Assembly: GCA_913058215.1 (NCBI GenBank) | Contig: CAJXQE010000031.1 | Location: 1 to 34,645, forward strand | Reading direction: 5' to 3' | DNA from: an uncultured Verrucomicrobiales bacterium | GTDB lineage: Bacteria; Verrucomicrobiota; Verrucomicrobiia; Verrucomicrobiales; DEV007 | DNA: 34,645 nucleotides | Shown: positions 7,024 through 17,000 of the stretch, one piece after another | Numbering within the stretch: position 1 is the stretch's first letter | How the letters are laid out: each line of letters opens with the position of its first letter | Notes under the pieces: model-generated | What the model was told of the DNA's origin: nothing | Databases searched by the model: none | The model's input: only the letters and a program-made list of their open reading frames with translations | Position numbers and translations under genes: made by a program

Positions 7024-7455
7024 TCACGCGGCAATTGCCTCGCCGATGGCGACTGCGTTTGGACGATTGGATTTGGAAAATGCGCGGTGAAATTTTGCTT
7101 TGAAAGGTTTCTCTTCGTCTTTGATTTCGATATGAGTGAAGAGTCCGCCGGTAGAGGTGCTGGCGTTGGAGCTGTTCAGGTCCGAAAGATCGTATTCGGT
7201 GACGGCTTTCACATCACCGGGTTTCATCCCTTTGACTTGCAGAACAATGAGGCGGCGGTCAGTAAGGCCGATGAAGTAGTTTTTGGTCAGGAGGGCGACC
7301 GCAATGATTCCCGGAAGAATGCAGAGAGCAATCAGTCCGATGATGAGAAGCATGTTGGGTTGTTTTACGCCAAAGGCCCAGTGTTTGAGGGTTTCGCCCT
7401 CGTGGAGATGAGACGCAAAGGCCTCCTGGATTTGTTCGTCAGTAAGTTTTGCCAT
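7024..7455 (-). CDS. PH-like (YokE/bPH type) membrane-associated protein
   Basis: The 143-residue product starts at ATG 7455, where a typical soluble N-terminus begins (MAKLTDEQIQEAFASHL). An upstream in-frame ATG at 7506 would add 17 low-complexity residues and was not chosen. A charged region is followed by a hydrophobic segment (about 32-55) and then a beta-rich part reading GLTDRRLIVLQVKG, which is the signature strand pattern of bacterial PH-like domains. Such domains are usually small membrane-linked proteins of unknown role. It is upstream of the zinc-ribbon gene, and divergent from riboflavin synthase. Confidence 0.7.
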   Translation of the reverse strand: MAKLTDEQIQEAFASHLHEGETLKHWAFGVKQPNMLLIIGLIALCILPGIIAVALLTKNYFIGLTDRRLIVLQVKGMKPGDVKAVTEYDLSDLNSSNASTSTGGLFTHIEIKDEEKPFKAKFHRAFSKSNRPNAVAIGEAIAA

Positions 7456-7564
7456 AGTGGTTCCAGTTTTGGTGGTCCGATGAGACGGATGACAATTGGC
7501 TGTCATTCAAGTTCTATCCAAAAATTGCGAAACGATTTCAAAGAATGTGATAAATTCGGAGAGA

Positions 7565-8149
7565 ATGTTTACTGGAATTGTAGAAGAGCGTGGCGAAGTG
7601 GCGAATTTGAAGCCGGTGGAAACGGGCGCGGAGCTTTGGGTAAAGGCTAGCTTTGTCGGCGATGTTGAACTGGGCGAAAGCATAGCGGTGAATGGTGCCT
7701 GCCTCACGGCTACGGAGATGGTGGACGGGGCGATCCGCTTTGATCTCCTTCACGAAACTTTACGGCTCACCAATCTGGGGGATTTGGAACAGGGCTCACC
7801 GGTGAATTTGGAGCGCTCGCTGAGAATTGGTGACCGGCTCAGCGGACATTTTGTGCAAGGGCATGTTGATACCTGTGCGCCGGTGATTTCCTACGACCTG
7901 GTTGGGCAGGATCACCGTCTGGAAGTTGAGCTTCCCAAAGAATTTGCCAAGCTAGTGGTTCACAAAGGATCCATCTGTGTAAACGGGATCAGCCTTACGG
8001 TTGCGGAACTGTATGAAGCGAGTGTGGTGATCTGGATTATTCCGCACACTCACGAAATCACGAGCTTGCAGACGGTGAAGTCAGGCGGGCGCGTGAACCT
8101 GGAGTTCGATCTGCTGGCGAAGCATATTGCCCGGTTGACTGAGGCATAG
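7565..8149 (+). CDS. ribE: Riboflavin synthase, alpha chain
   Basis: Riboflavin synthase joins two molecules of 6,7-dimethyl-8-ribityllumazine to give riboflavin. The 194-residue protein has the two homologous lumazine-binding barrels: the first begins with the invariant MFTGIVEE start and contains GESIAVNGACLT, and the second contains GHFVQGHVD and SICVNGISLTVAEL near the dimer-facing active site. The start at 7565 is fixed by this N-terminal signature and is preceded closely by GGAGAGA. The symbol follows the common E. coli naming (also called ribC in some species). No other rib genes and no FMN riboswitch are visible next to it. Confidence 0.95.
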   Translation: MFTGIVEERGEVANLKPVETGAELWVKASFVGDVELGESIAVNGACLTATEMVDGAIRFDLLHETLRLTNLGDLEQGSPVNLERSLRIGDRLSGHFVQGHVDTCAPVISYDLVGQDHRLEVELPKEFAKLVVHKGSICVNGISLTVAELYEASVVIWIIPHTHEITSLQTVKSGGRVNLEFDLLAKHIARLTEA

Positions 8150-8204
8150 GCTTCGAAGCCTCCTGAAGGAGGAACTCCGAACGGGATGATGAAACTGCTG
8201 AAAC

Positions 8205-9116
8205 TTACTTCGGTGGCGCTTCGTTGCTCTTCGGTTCTTCGAAGAAAAGAGCGCCGCGAGTTTTCGTCTTGCGACGGTAAATAATCCCGCCGTTGGCGAC
8301 GTGGAGGTAGGCATGTCCTTTGCCTGCAAAGCAGACGCTGACGAGATGATTGTCTTTGTCCGGCTTGGCGATGACTCCGCCCATTCGGCCGGTGGGATCA
8401 AACATTTGCAGGCCTTCCGCTGAAGTGACGTAGTAGCGGCCGTGAACATCAGTGGCCATGCCGTCACCACTTGCGATCTCCGGTTTGGATGCCGGTGTTC
8501 GCATCGTCATGTAATTACCGGGCGCGCTGAGGGTCCCGTCCTTTTCGATCCGAAAGGCCCAAACGTATTTCCCGCCATGATCCGATACCGCCAGGGTTCC
8601 CTGATCTCTCGACAAGGTGATGCCATTCGGTTTGTTGACGACTCCTTCACTGACCACTGTCATTTTCCCATCGGGATCTATGCGGCGGATCTCTTTGGTC
8701 GGTGTCATCGTGAAATACAGATTCCCGTCGTGAGTCACCACGAGATCATTCGGCCTTACTTCTTTGACGAGTTCCTTTTCAACTCCGTCTTTAGAGAAAG
8801 AAACGACGCGCTGCTCACGGGCGACGCAGGCGTAGAGGCGGCCGTCAGCTCCCCATTGCAAACCACTGATTCCGGGAGCGTCTTTGATAAACTTTGAAGT
8901 CTTCCCGGCGAGGTCGACTTTGTATACGGCGTCTCCGCCCTTCACATCCGAAAAGTAAAGGTTGCCCTCGGCGTCGGTGGAAAGGCCGTCTGTGAACTCG
9001 TGGCCTTCAGTGACAACTTCCCAGTCGTCACCGTCGATGAGTATCTGGCTGAGCGGCATGTCCTGACAGATTGCCAGAGCGGGCAGCGCGAGAAGGAGAG
9101 AGAGAATGGATTTCAT
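8205..9116 (-). CDS. Secreted SMP-30/gluconolactonase-like protein
   Basis: This is a six-bladed beta-propeller of the SMP-30/gluconolactonase/LRE family, which hydrolyses sugar or other lactones using a bound divalent cation. From ATG at 9116 it has 303 residues with a signal peptide (about 1-17). The cation ligands expected in the family can be matched to Glu40 (EGHEFTDG), Asn123 (RPNDLV), Asn164 (NKPNGITLS) and Asp179 (AVSDHGG). A longer open start at 9248 adds 44 residues with no signal-like character and runs into the upstream gene, so it was rejected. It follows the esterase gene by 31 bases and is probably in the same transcript. The actual lactone is unknown. Confidence 0.88.
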   Translation of the reverse strand: MKSILSLLLALPALAICQDMPLSQILIDGDDWEVVTEGHEFTDGLSTDAEGNLYFSDVKGGDAVYKVDLAGKTSKFIKDAPGISGLQWGADGRLYACVAREQRVVSFSKDGVEKELVKEVRPNDLVVTHDGNLYFTMTPTKEIRRIDPDGKMTVVSEGVVNKPNGITLSRDQGTLAVSDHGGKYVWAFRIEKDGTLSAPGNYMTMRTPASKPEIASGDGMATDVHGRYYVTSAEGLQMFDPTGRMGGVIAKPDKDNHLVSVCFAGKGHAYLHVANGGIIYRRKTKTRGALFFEEPKSNEAPPK

Positions 9117-9147
9117 ATTCTTGGATAAGGAAAAAATTGTGGTTCTG

Positions 9148-10011
9148 TTATTTTGCGTCGCGCCAGATCCACCGAAGAGTGTCAGGGAAAATGGCACCGC
9201 CGTGTCGACCACTGTGGCGGCCGGTTCCCATGACGAGGGTGTAATCATATCCGGCGAATTTCAGAGATTCAGCCATTTGCTTGTTTGCCAGCGGCCAGTT
9301 GCCGTGAAGGTTATCGAGATCATTTTCGCCTTCCTGCAAAAATACGCGGAGCGGTTTTTTGTCTGCTTTGCGAATCACAGCGGGATAGACATGTCCGCCG
9401 CGGATGTTGGTGAAGCTTCCGATGTGGCTGACGACTTTCCTGAACGCATCTGGACGTTCCCACGCAACGGTGAAAGCGCAGATTCCTCCAGAGCTGTTTC
9501 CGCAAATGGCGCGCTTTTCCGGATCGTCCGTCAGACTGTAGGATTTGCTGACTTCAGGGAGGATTTCTTCAAGAAGAAAGCGGGCGTATTGATCGCTGAG
9601 CGTGTCGTATTCAAAGCTGCGATTTTTGCGTGACTGCTGTCCTTCTTTTGCCGAAGGCACCACTCCCGGGTTGATGAAGATTCCTATGGTCACCGGAATA
9701 TCGCCGGCGTGAATGAGGTTGTCGAAAACTGTCGGTGCGCGAAAGGCTCCTTTTTCCCGGACAAACCCTCCGCCATCCTGAAACACCATCACATTGGCCG
9801 GTGTGTCTTTCTTGTATTGTGCCGGAACGTAGATCCAGTAATCCCGAACTGTACCGGGGAAAATTTTTGAGGTCCACTGATGCTGAGTCACTTTGCCTTC
9901 GGGAACCCCTTCCTTTTTCTCCGCCTCGGGACCGGGTTTGTAGTCTTCATCGGCGGCGTGGAGGAAGGCGGAGCCGAGTAGGAGCAGAGCAGCGAAGGGT
10001 GCGAATTTCAT
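9148..10011 (-). CDS. Secreted alpha/beta-hydrolase esterase (esterase D / enterochelin-esterase-like)
   Basis: A 287-residue exported hydrolase with a signal peptide ending near Ala20. The fold markers are an N-terminal WIYVPAQY strand, the oxyanion segment VMVFQDGGGF, the nucleophile elbow CGNSSGG (Ser173), an acidic residue in the QEGENDLDN loop, and a His in GTGRHSGRHGG (His266 or His270). This order matches the esterase D/Fes-like family, which includes acetyl-xylan and feruloyl esterases. Its neighbours, a lactonase-like protein downstream and an rRNA methyltransferase 12 bases upstream, suggest a shared transcript. A role in releasing esters from plant or algal polysaccharide is plausible but unproven. 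Confidence 0.87.
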   Translation of the reverse strand: MKFAPFAALLLLGSAFLHAADEDYKPGPEAEKKEGVPEGKVTQHQWTSKIFPGTVRDYWIYVPAQYKKDTPANVMVFQDGGGFVREKGAFRAPTVFDNLIHAGDIPVTIGIFINPGVVPSAKEGQQSRKNRSFEYDTLSDQYARFLLEEILPEVSKSYSLTDDPEKRAICGNSSGGICAFTVAWERPDAFRKVVSHIGSFTNIRGGHVYPAVIRKADKKPLRVFLQEGENDLDNLHGNWPLANKQMAESLKFAGYDYTLVMGTGRHSGRHGGAIFPDTLRWIWRDAK

Positions 10012-10023
10012 AAGGGGAAACTG

Positions 10024-11250
10024 TTAGCTGATCTTTTCGAGGGTGACGACACATTCCAGATGACGCGTCTGCGGAAAGAGGTCGAAGGGCTGAATGTCAC
10101 AGATGGCGTAGGTCTCTTTCAACAATTCCAAATCACGGATCTGTGTGGCCGGATTGCAGGAAACATACACGATTCGGCGCGGTCCGAATTCTATCAGTTG
10201 ATTTAAGAAACCGGCGCTACTTCCTTTTCGGGGGGGATCGATCACCACGGCTGTTTTTTCCGGATTAAAGTTCACCTCCGCGAAAATTTCTGCGGCATCC
10301 CCCTGGACGAAGCGGCAGTTATCGATCCCGTTTTGCTCCGCGTTGCGAAGTGCCCAGTCGAACGAGGACTCGCTGATTTCGAGCCCGATAGAAGACTCAA
10401 AAGCGTCGGCCGCAGTCAGGCAGAAAAGGCCGGAGCCGCAGTAGGCATCGACTAAATGAGTGACTTCGCCTTTTTCCCCGAGTGCCTGTTCCTTTACATG
10501 ATTGGCAAAGGCAGGGAGAATGTGGGGGTTGTTCTGAAAGAACTCGCCAGCGTGAAAGGAGAATCGAAGATCACCTACCATCTGCTCGCACATTTGGGTG
10601 TGATCCGTGCAGACTTCGCCATCGAGGGAGTCGCGCAGCAAAAGCGAGACTCCTTTTCTGTAGAATGCTGCGTTTTTATGAGCCTCCGCGCGAACCTCCG
10701 TATACTTTTCGTTAATAGTATCGGAAGCGATGGGGCAGGTGGGAACGTCGAGCAAGTGCTGGCGCCTTCCCTGAAGGAGAAAACCAATCGGCCCCATTTC
10801 CCCGTTGCGCGGTTTCTGAAAATGCGGAGTGATTTTGGAACGGTATCTGTATTCCTCAGGTGATGGATGAACCTCGTTCACTGGAAATTCGATTCCCGCC
10901 ATTCGCTGCATCAATTCCGCGACCTGCTGGCGTTTCCATTTTAACTGAGCCTCGTAGGAATAGGTCTGATACTGACAGCCGCCGCATTGACCGAACAACT
11001 CGCATTTTGGTTCAACTCTGTCTGGTGAAGGAGTGATGATGGAGATGAGGTCAGCCTCCGAGAAATTTGCGGAGTTCCGGAAAATTCTTCCCACCACTTT
11101 TTCCCCGGGAAGGGCAAAGGGGACGAATACGACCCAGTCATCAACCCGGGCGACTCCGAGGCCCAGATTGGTCAGGGACTCGATCTCAAGTTCCAGCTCC
11201 TGATGATAGGCAAAGGGGTCTGGATTGAATTTTTTTGGTACTTCGGGCAT
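10024..11250 (-). CDS. 23S rRNA (uracil-5)-methyltransferase, RlmD/TrmA family
   Basis: This SAM-dependent enzyme methylates C5 of a uridine, probably in 23S rRNA. The 408-residue protein has an N-terminal TRAM domain (about 15-75), an iron-sulfur ligand set CELFGQCGGC (Cys83, Cys89, Cys92) with Cys172 as fourth ligand, the SAM-binding motif DAYCGSGLF, motif IV DPPRKG, and the catalytic SCNPATQIRDL with Cys365. The [4Fe-4S] motif favours RlmD (RumA) or RlmC over TrmA; which uridine it modifies cannot be read from sequence. It heads the run with the esterase and lactonase genes, and is divergent from glgB with 82 bases between starts. Confidence 0.93.
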   Translation of the reverse strand: MPEVPKKFNPDPFAYHQELELEIESLTNLGLGVARVDDWVVFVPFALPGEKVVGRIFRNSANFSEADLISIITPSPDRVEPKCELFGQCGGCQYQTYSYEAQLKWKRQQVAELMQRMAGIEFPVNEVHPSPEEYRYRSKITPHFQKPRNGEMGPIGFLLQGRRQHLLDVPTCPIASDTINEKYTEVRAEAHKNAAFYRKGVSLLLRDSLDGEVCTDHTQMCEQMVGDLRFSFHAGEFFQNNPHILPAFANHVKEQALGEKGEVTHLVDAYCGSGLFCLTAADAFESSIGLEISESSFDWALRNAEQNGIDNCRFVQGDAAEIFAEVNFNPEKTAVVIDPPRKGSSAGFLNQLIEFGPRRIVYVSCNPATQIRDLELLKETYAICDIQPFDLFPQTRHLECVVTLEKIS

Positions 11251-11320
11251 GGCTTTCTGAATTTCGGTGAAAATACTCGATTTCCTCAGGTTGACTTTAG
11301 AAAAAACAATTTTCGTCTAT

Positions 11321-11327
11321 GGTGGAG
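11321..11327 (+). promoter_or_regulatory. Shine-Dalgarno that sets the glgB start
   Basis: GGTGGAG at 11321-11327 lies five bases before ATG 11333. It supports that start over an open in-frame ATG at 11267, which lacks such a site and would add 22 residues not expected in the family. Confidence 0.7.
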
Positions 11328-11332
11328 CTTCT

Positions 11333-13540
11333 ATGGCAACAGAAAGCACCAGCCCCACGACGGATCCGGTTGAAATCGACCAGATTCTTCATGCAAATCA
11401 CCCGAACCCCTTCGGCTTCCTCGGGTTGCACGAGTTGAAAGGTGGCGACGGCCATGTGGCCCGCTTGTTTCGTCCGGGGGCTGTCAGTGCGACTCTGGTA
11501 GCGGATTCCGGTGAGGAGACCGAAATGAAGCAGATCCATCGTGAAGGCCTCTTTGAAGCGGTTTTTCCAGATGTGAAGAAAGCTTTTGGCTACTCTTTCA
11601 GTGTTAATCTTAATGACCATTCGACAGGGAATGTTCGCGATCCCTATTCTTTCGGCACTGTTCTGGGTGACAGCGATCTTCACTTCTTCGCCGAGGGAAA
11701 CCACCGGAATCTCTGGCATTGTCTCGGTGCGAGAATAACGGATCGCGACGGCATTAAAGGTGTGAATTTTTCGGTCTGGGCACCAAATGCTCACCGGGTT
11801 AGCGTTGTGGGAGATTTCAATTCCTGGGATGGCCGCGTCAATCCGATGCGTAATCGCAACGGAGTCTGGGAAATTTTCCTCCCCGGTGTCACTGCCGGTG
11901 CTCACTACAAGTTCGAAATGGTGGGCGCTGAAGGAGGCCTTTTCAACAAGAGCGACCCATTTGCCTTTTTCTCTCAGCATGGAACTTCCACTGCCAGCAT
12001 CGTCTACGATTTGGATGAGTACGAGTGGAAGGATAAAGAGTGGATGGAGAAGCGTTCTCAGCACGATCTCTATCATTCTCCAATGTCGGTCTACGAGGTG
12101 CACCTCGGATCCTGGAAGCGGAAATTCGAAGAGGAAAATCGTTTTCTCAGCTATGTCGAGTTTGCCGATGAGTTGGTCGATTATGTGGCCGAGATGGGAT
12201 TCACTCATGTTGAGCTGATGCCGATTACGGAGTTCCCTTACGACGGTTCGTGGGGATATCAGGTCTGTGGCTTTTTTGCACCAACGAGTCGTTTCGGAAA
12301 TCCCGATGAATTCCGCATGATGGTGGATCGCTTTCATGCCAGGGGAATTGGAGTGATCGTCGACTGGGTGCCGGCGCACTTTCCCAAAGATGCTCATGGT
12401 CTGGCCCAATTTGATGGGACAGCACTTTATGAGCATTCCGATCCGAGACAGGGTGAGCACACCGATTGGGGAACATTGATCTTCAACTACGGACGGAATG
12501 AAGTGCGAAATTTCCTGATCAGTAACGCTCTTTTCTGGCTGAAGGAATATCACATCGACGGACTTCGTGTGGATGCGGTGGCTTCGATGCTCTATCTCGA
12601 TTACTCGCGTGAAGAAGGCCAATGGATTCCGAATAAGTTTGGAGGCAGGGAAAATCTGGAAGCGATTGAGTTCATCAAGCAGCTCAATCAGGCCTGTTAT
12701 GAGGAAAATCCGGGGGTCATGATGATCGCGGAAGAGTCAACGGCATTTACCGGAGTCTCCAGACCCATTGATGCTGGCGGTTTGGGTTTCGGATTCAAAT
12801 GGAACATGGGCTGGATGAATGATTCGCTCAGCTACATGGCCAACGAACCGGTTCATCGTAAACACCATCATGGTGAGGCGACTTTCTCGATGATCTACGC
12901 CTATCAGGAAAGCTACATTCTCGTTCTCAGTCACGACGAGGTTGTTCATGGAAAAGGTTCGATGGTAGAGAAAATGCCGGGCGATCGCTGGCAGCAAATG
13001 GCGAACTTGAGAATGTACTATGCGTGGATGTTTGCTCATCCCGGGAAGAAACTTCTTTTCCAGGGAGCTGAATTCGGACAGGCAACAGAGTGGGATTACG
13101 ATCAGTCACTTCCGTGGTTCCTCCTCGAACATAGTGAGCACAAAGGGATCCAGCAATTGATCAAAGATTTGAACCGGCTCTACCTTTCCGAACCTGCCTT
13201 GAATGAACTTGATCACGAGCCCGGCGGTTTCGAGTGGATTGATCACGATGATGCCGAGAACAGCATCTTTTCATTCATCCGCCGTGGCCGGAATTCTGAG
13301 ACCATTCTGACCGTGATTAATGCCACGCCGGTTCCTCGCGAAAACTACCGTCTTGGAGTTCCCATTGGCGGGTTTTATGAGGAAATTCTGAATTCAGATT
13401 CCGAAGCCTACGACGGTTCGAATGTCGGGAACGCCGGTGGAATCCCCAGCGATGACTTTGGATCCCATGGGAGGAATCATTCCATCAATGTGAAGATTCC
13501 CCCGCTGGCAACCGTGATGTTTAAGCTGCGGGCAGTGTGA
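11333..13540 (+). CDS. glgB: 1,4-alpha-glucan branching enzyme GlgB
   Basis: GlgB cuts alpha-1,4 chains and re-attaches them by alpha-1,6 links to make glycogen branches. The 735 residues comprise an N-terminal beta-sandwich, the CBM48 module (FSVWAPNAHRVSVVGDFNSW), the GH13 barrel, and a C-terminal beta domain. The catalytic set is in place: Asp414 nucleophile in GLRVDAVASML, Glu467 acid/base in MIAEES, and Asp535 in LSHDEVVHGKGS. The length matches bacterial GlgB. No glgA, glgC or glgP lies next to it in this window, so it is an isolated glycogen gene here. A good Shine-Dalgarno supports the start. Two-module N-terminus of the long GlgB type is present. Confidence 0.96.
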   Translation: MATESTSPTTDPVEIDQILHANHPNPFGFLGLHELKGGDGHVARLFRPGAVSATLVADSGEETEMKQIHREGLFEAVFPDVKKAFGYSFSVNLNDHSTGNVRDPYSFGTVLGDSDLHFFAEGNHRNLWHCLGARITDRDGIKGVNFSVWAPNAHRVSVVGDFNSWDGRVNPMRNRNGVWEIFLPGVTAGAHYKFEMVGAEGGLFNKSDPFAFFSQHGTSTASIVYDLDEYEWKDKEWMEKRSQHDLYHSPMSVYEVHLGSWKRKFEEENRFLSYVEFADELVDYVAEMGFTHVELMPITEFPYDGSWGYQVCGFFAPTSRFGNPDEFRMMVDRFHARGIGVIVDWVPAHFPKDAHGLAQFDGTALYEHSDPRQGEHTDWGTLIFNYGRNEVRNFLISNALFWLKEYHIDGLRVDAVASMLYLDYSREEGQWIPNKFGGRENLEAIEFIKQLNQACYEENPGVMMIAEESTAFTGVSRPIDAGGLGFGFKWNMGWMNDSLSYMANEPVHRKHHHGEATFSMIYAYQESYILVLSHDEVVHGKGSMVEKMPGDRWQQMANLRMYYAWMFAHPGKKLLFQGAEFGQATEWDYDQSLPWFLLEHSEHKGIQQLIKDLNRLYLSEPALNELDHEPGGFEWIDHDDAENSIFSFIRRGRNSETILTVINATPVPRENYRLGVPIGGFYEEILNSDSEAYDGSNVGNAGGIPSDDFGSHGRNHSINVKIPPLATVMFKLRAV

Positions 13541-13552
13541 TTAATTGATTGA

Positions 13553-13882
13553 TCAGTAACCGAATCTTCCGCCACCATGATAATGGCGGGGAGGAGGCGG
13601 GCAGTAGCCTCCGGTTCGCGGGCCGCCGCCATAGCCGTAGCCGCCCCTTCGTCCATGAGGGTGATCGTGGTGTCGATCATCCGCGACGACAGCTCCGACG
13701 GTGGCGCCGAGAAGTCCTCCGATGAGAGCTCCATTGCTTCCGGGGCGTGAAATGGCCGAACCGGTTGCCGCTCCAAGAGCACCACCGATAAGAGCACCTT
13801 CTTCCGCGGGTGTGCAGGAGCTTGAGGAAAAAGCGAGCCCGAGGGCGGCTGTCATTGATAAAAAGAATTCAGTCTTTCGCAT
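13553..13882 (-). CDS. Glycine-zipper envelope lipoprotein
   Basis: A 109-residue exported protein. A signal-like N-terminus leads to Cys23 within SSSSCTPAEE, a possible though atypical lipobox. Residues about 29-68 form repeated GxxxG steps (GALIGGALGAATGSA, GALIGGLLGATVGA), the glycine-zipper pattern of outer-membrane lipoproteins of the SlyB/OsmB type. The C-terminus is rich in His, Gly, Pro and Tyr, perhaps metal-binding or disordered. It is convergent with glgB, with only 12 bases between stops. Function is not known; a role in envelope integrity is typical of the fold. Confidence 0.75.
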   Translation of the reverse strand: MRKTEFFLSMTAALGLAFSSSSCTPAEEGALIGGALGAATGSAISRPGSNGALIGGLLGATVGAVVADDRHHDHPHGRRGGYGYGGGPRTGGYCPPPPRHYHGGGRFGY

Positions 13883-14017
13883 AGTTTATATGTTTGATGT
13901 TCTCGCTTCCTCCTATCTTCTAACGATCCGGCGGAAAAATATTTGAAAGATTTTTTCGATAGGTGAGAGGTCCGCTTGCTTCGTTGGCGGGAAAAGGGCT
14001 ACAGTGAGGCTCTTCTT

Positions 14018-17000
14018 ATGACATTCCTTTTCCGGTTCCTCCTCCTTGCCCTGACGGTATTCATTCCTGTGTTCGCCCATTGCCTGGAGGATTCCGAGGT
14101 GATCGTTGCGAGGCCGCATCAGCAGGCTTCCAGCTGGGATGGGGAGGCGCTTTTCGAACTGATCCCCACGTCGAGGAGTGGTGTCAATGTTCGATACAAA
14201 TTCGATGAAACGCATCCCTTAAAGAGGCTTTACCCATATGGTTGGGCAACCGGGAATGTGGCGATTGGGGACGTCAATGGCGATAATAAGGCTGACCTTT
14301 TCTTTGCGGGAACCACCGGCAGTCATCGGCTTTTCATTCAAAGAGATGGTTTCCGTTTTGAGGATGTGACCGGTCCCGCAGCAATTGGAGGTGGAAATGT
14401 GTGGGGCTCGGCTGCGGTGATGGGGGATATTGACAATGATCGGGATCTCGACATTTACGTGGTCAATTTTGACCAGCCAAATCAGCTCTTCGTCAATATA
14501 AGTCAAAATGGAATCCCGCGTTTCGTGGAGTTGGCAAAAGAGGTTGGGATTGACGTCGCAGAGGGATGTATGTCGGCAAGTTTTGCGGATCTGGATGCCG
14601 ACGGCCTTCTCGATTTATATCTCCAAACGTATCATCTCGAACCGGAGACGGGGCGCCCTGAGGACATGGAGATTAAGGAGGAGGATGACGAACTCCTCGT
14701 TCCGGATGCCTACAAAAGCTCCTACCTGGCGTACCGCGACAAGGAAGGGAAGCCGAAGTTTGTTGAGGCACCACAGCCTGATCTTATCTTTCGAAACCTG
14801 GGTCAGGGGAAATTTGAGCCGGTGCCAAATAGTGGAATTGTTCCCGGAGGAACTTACGGGACTTCACACCTCTGGTGGGACATGGATCACGATCTGCGAC
14901 CGGATCTATATGTGGGAAACGATGGTTATGGCCCGGATATTCTCTACCGGAAATCGAATCAGGGATTTGTCGATGCGTCCGGTGCGACCCTTCCCGTGAC
15001 TCCGTGGAACACGCGCGGTGTCGTCGCCGCGGATTTCAACAATGACCTGTTGATCGACTGTTTCGCCGCCGGATCCTCACCCGGGACGCAACGCCAGCGC
15101 CTTGCCTATGGCGAGCCCCTTCGATCTGACTATTTAAAAGTGATGAGTCTGAAGGGAGCCCGGCAGATGCCCGCAAATGCTCTCTATGTGAACACCGGGA
15201 CTTCCTTGTTTCAGGAGATCGCAGGTCCGTCCGGATTGCGATACACCGGTTCTTCGTGGGCTGCCAAAGCAGGGGACTACGATTGCGATGGGAGGGCCGA
15301 TCTCTTCATTACAAACGGGGAAGCGCGAGACTGGACTTCCCTCGCCGGAAGTGAACTGGTAGGCGAGTCTTTGAAAGGAAAAACCCGTTGGGATATTCTG
15401 GAAGCGCAACCGCGTCGCATTGAAGCAGACCGGGCCTACCGGAATCTGGGTAACTGGAAATTTGAAGAGGTCGCAGACAAGTGGGGGGTCGGATTTGAAG
15501 GGATGAGTTACGCTGCGGGTCATGGGGATCTGGATGATGATGGCGATCTGGATCTGATCGTCTGCACTCTGGATGGCGATGTTCGCATGTATCGAAATCA
15601 TTCCCCGAACAAGAGGCTCTCGGTTCAGTTGTTTGGAATTAAATCAAATCGTTTCGGGGTCGGGGCTGAGTTGATTGCAGAGAGTGGTGATAAAAAAATA
15701 CTTCGGCAGTTGTATCCGACCGGAGGATTCAAAGGTTCGGATGAGCCGGTTTTCAATCTGGGGCTCGGACAGGAATCCAAGGTGGATCGACTTACCATTC
15801 GCTGGGCTGGATCCGGGGCGACTCAAACTTTTGAAGGATTGAAAGCAGGATTTCGATACACGGTTCGCGAAGCGCAAACGCTGGAAAAACCTGTGAAACG
15901 CCAAACCCGGAAAACCCCAATGTTTCAGCCTTCGCTGGTTCTCCGAGGTGCCGGGAAAAGTGAGGTATTTTTCGATGAGTATCTTTCCCAGTCAATGCTT
16001 CCGCCGGGACTGAGCAATCAAGGCCCGGCGATTGCGGCGACCGATGTGGACGGGGACGGACTCGATGAAATCCTTTTGGGCGGGTCTGCAGGAAATCCCA
16101 CTCAGTTAATTTCGAGGAAGCCGGACTTTGCCAGAATCAAGCAGCCCTTCGGTGATCGAAGAGAATCCGAGGACGGGCCATCTGTTTTTTTTGATGCAGA
16201 CAATGATGGCGATGCCGATTTGTACATTGCCAGCGGGGGAATTGAGTTCGGTGAGAAAAAGGAAAGCCTTATCGATCGGCTATACATTCAAAAAGAGGTG
16301 GGGAGTTTTGTCGATGAATCACAGAATCGAATTCCATCGGCGACTGAAGTCAGCAGCGCGGTGGCGGTTGCTGACTTCGATCGGGACGGAGACCTCGATT
16401 TGTTTGTAGGTGCGAGATTGGCTCCGGGAAAATATCCGGAATCCGGGCGCAACCGGATATTACTCAATGATGGCAGTGGTAAATTTTCCGAAGTAACGGA
16501 AGTGGTCGCGTCCGGCCTCAGTCAGACCGGAATGGTTACGGGGGCGATCTGGACTGATGTCGACAACGACGGCTGGATTGACCTTATGCTTGCCTGCGAT
16601 ATGGGCTCCCCTCAGCTGTGGAAAAATGAACAGGGGAAACTGACGAATCAATCTGCAAAGTGGGGGCTGCTTCTCTGGACGGGGCGATGGTCCGGAATAT
16701 CGGGCGGGGATTTCGATAATGATGGTGACATCGACTATGTCCTTTCCAATGAAGGGCTTGGTGGAGACGGAGGAGGAAAGAGAGAGTTTCTTTCCGGAGA
16801 CCCTATGAAATCCGGGAAGCGGATTTTACTGACCACCATCGAAGAAGATGGTGTTCGGATTCCTCTTTCGGCTTGGCAGGAACTGATTGAGGGGGACGAA
16901 TCGATTGCGACTCTTTCAAAAACTTCTGCCGAATTCGCTGCGGACGGAGTCGTTCAGTTATTTGCTCCGGAAAAAGTTGCCGGGATGAATCAGTTGTCTC

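Noticed and set aside
7456..7564. FMN riboswitch before riboflavin synthase
   Set aside because: The 109-base gap lacks the conserved blocks of the FMN aptamer and is too short for it plus an expression platform.
11297..12622. 441-codon open frame on the minus strand opposite glgB
   Set aside because: It is fully antisense to a glgB with all catalytic motifs and its translation shows no family features. It reflects codon bias.
13883..13900. Minus-strand TATAAA as -10 box for the glycine-zipper gene
   Set aside because: It lies only two bases before the ATG, too close for a -10 element unless the real start is further downstream.
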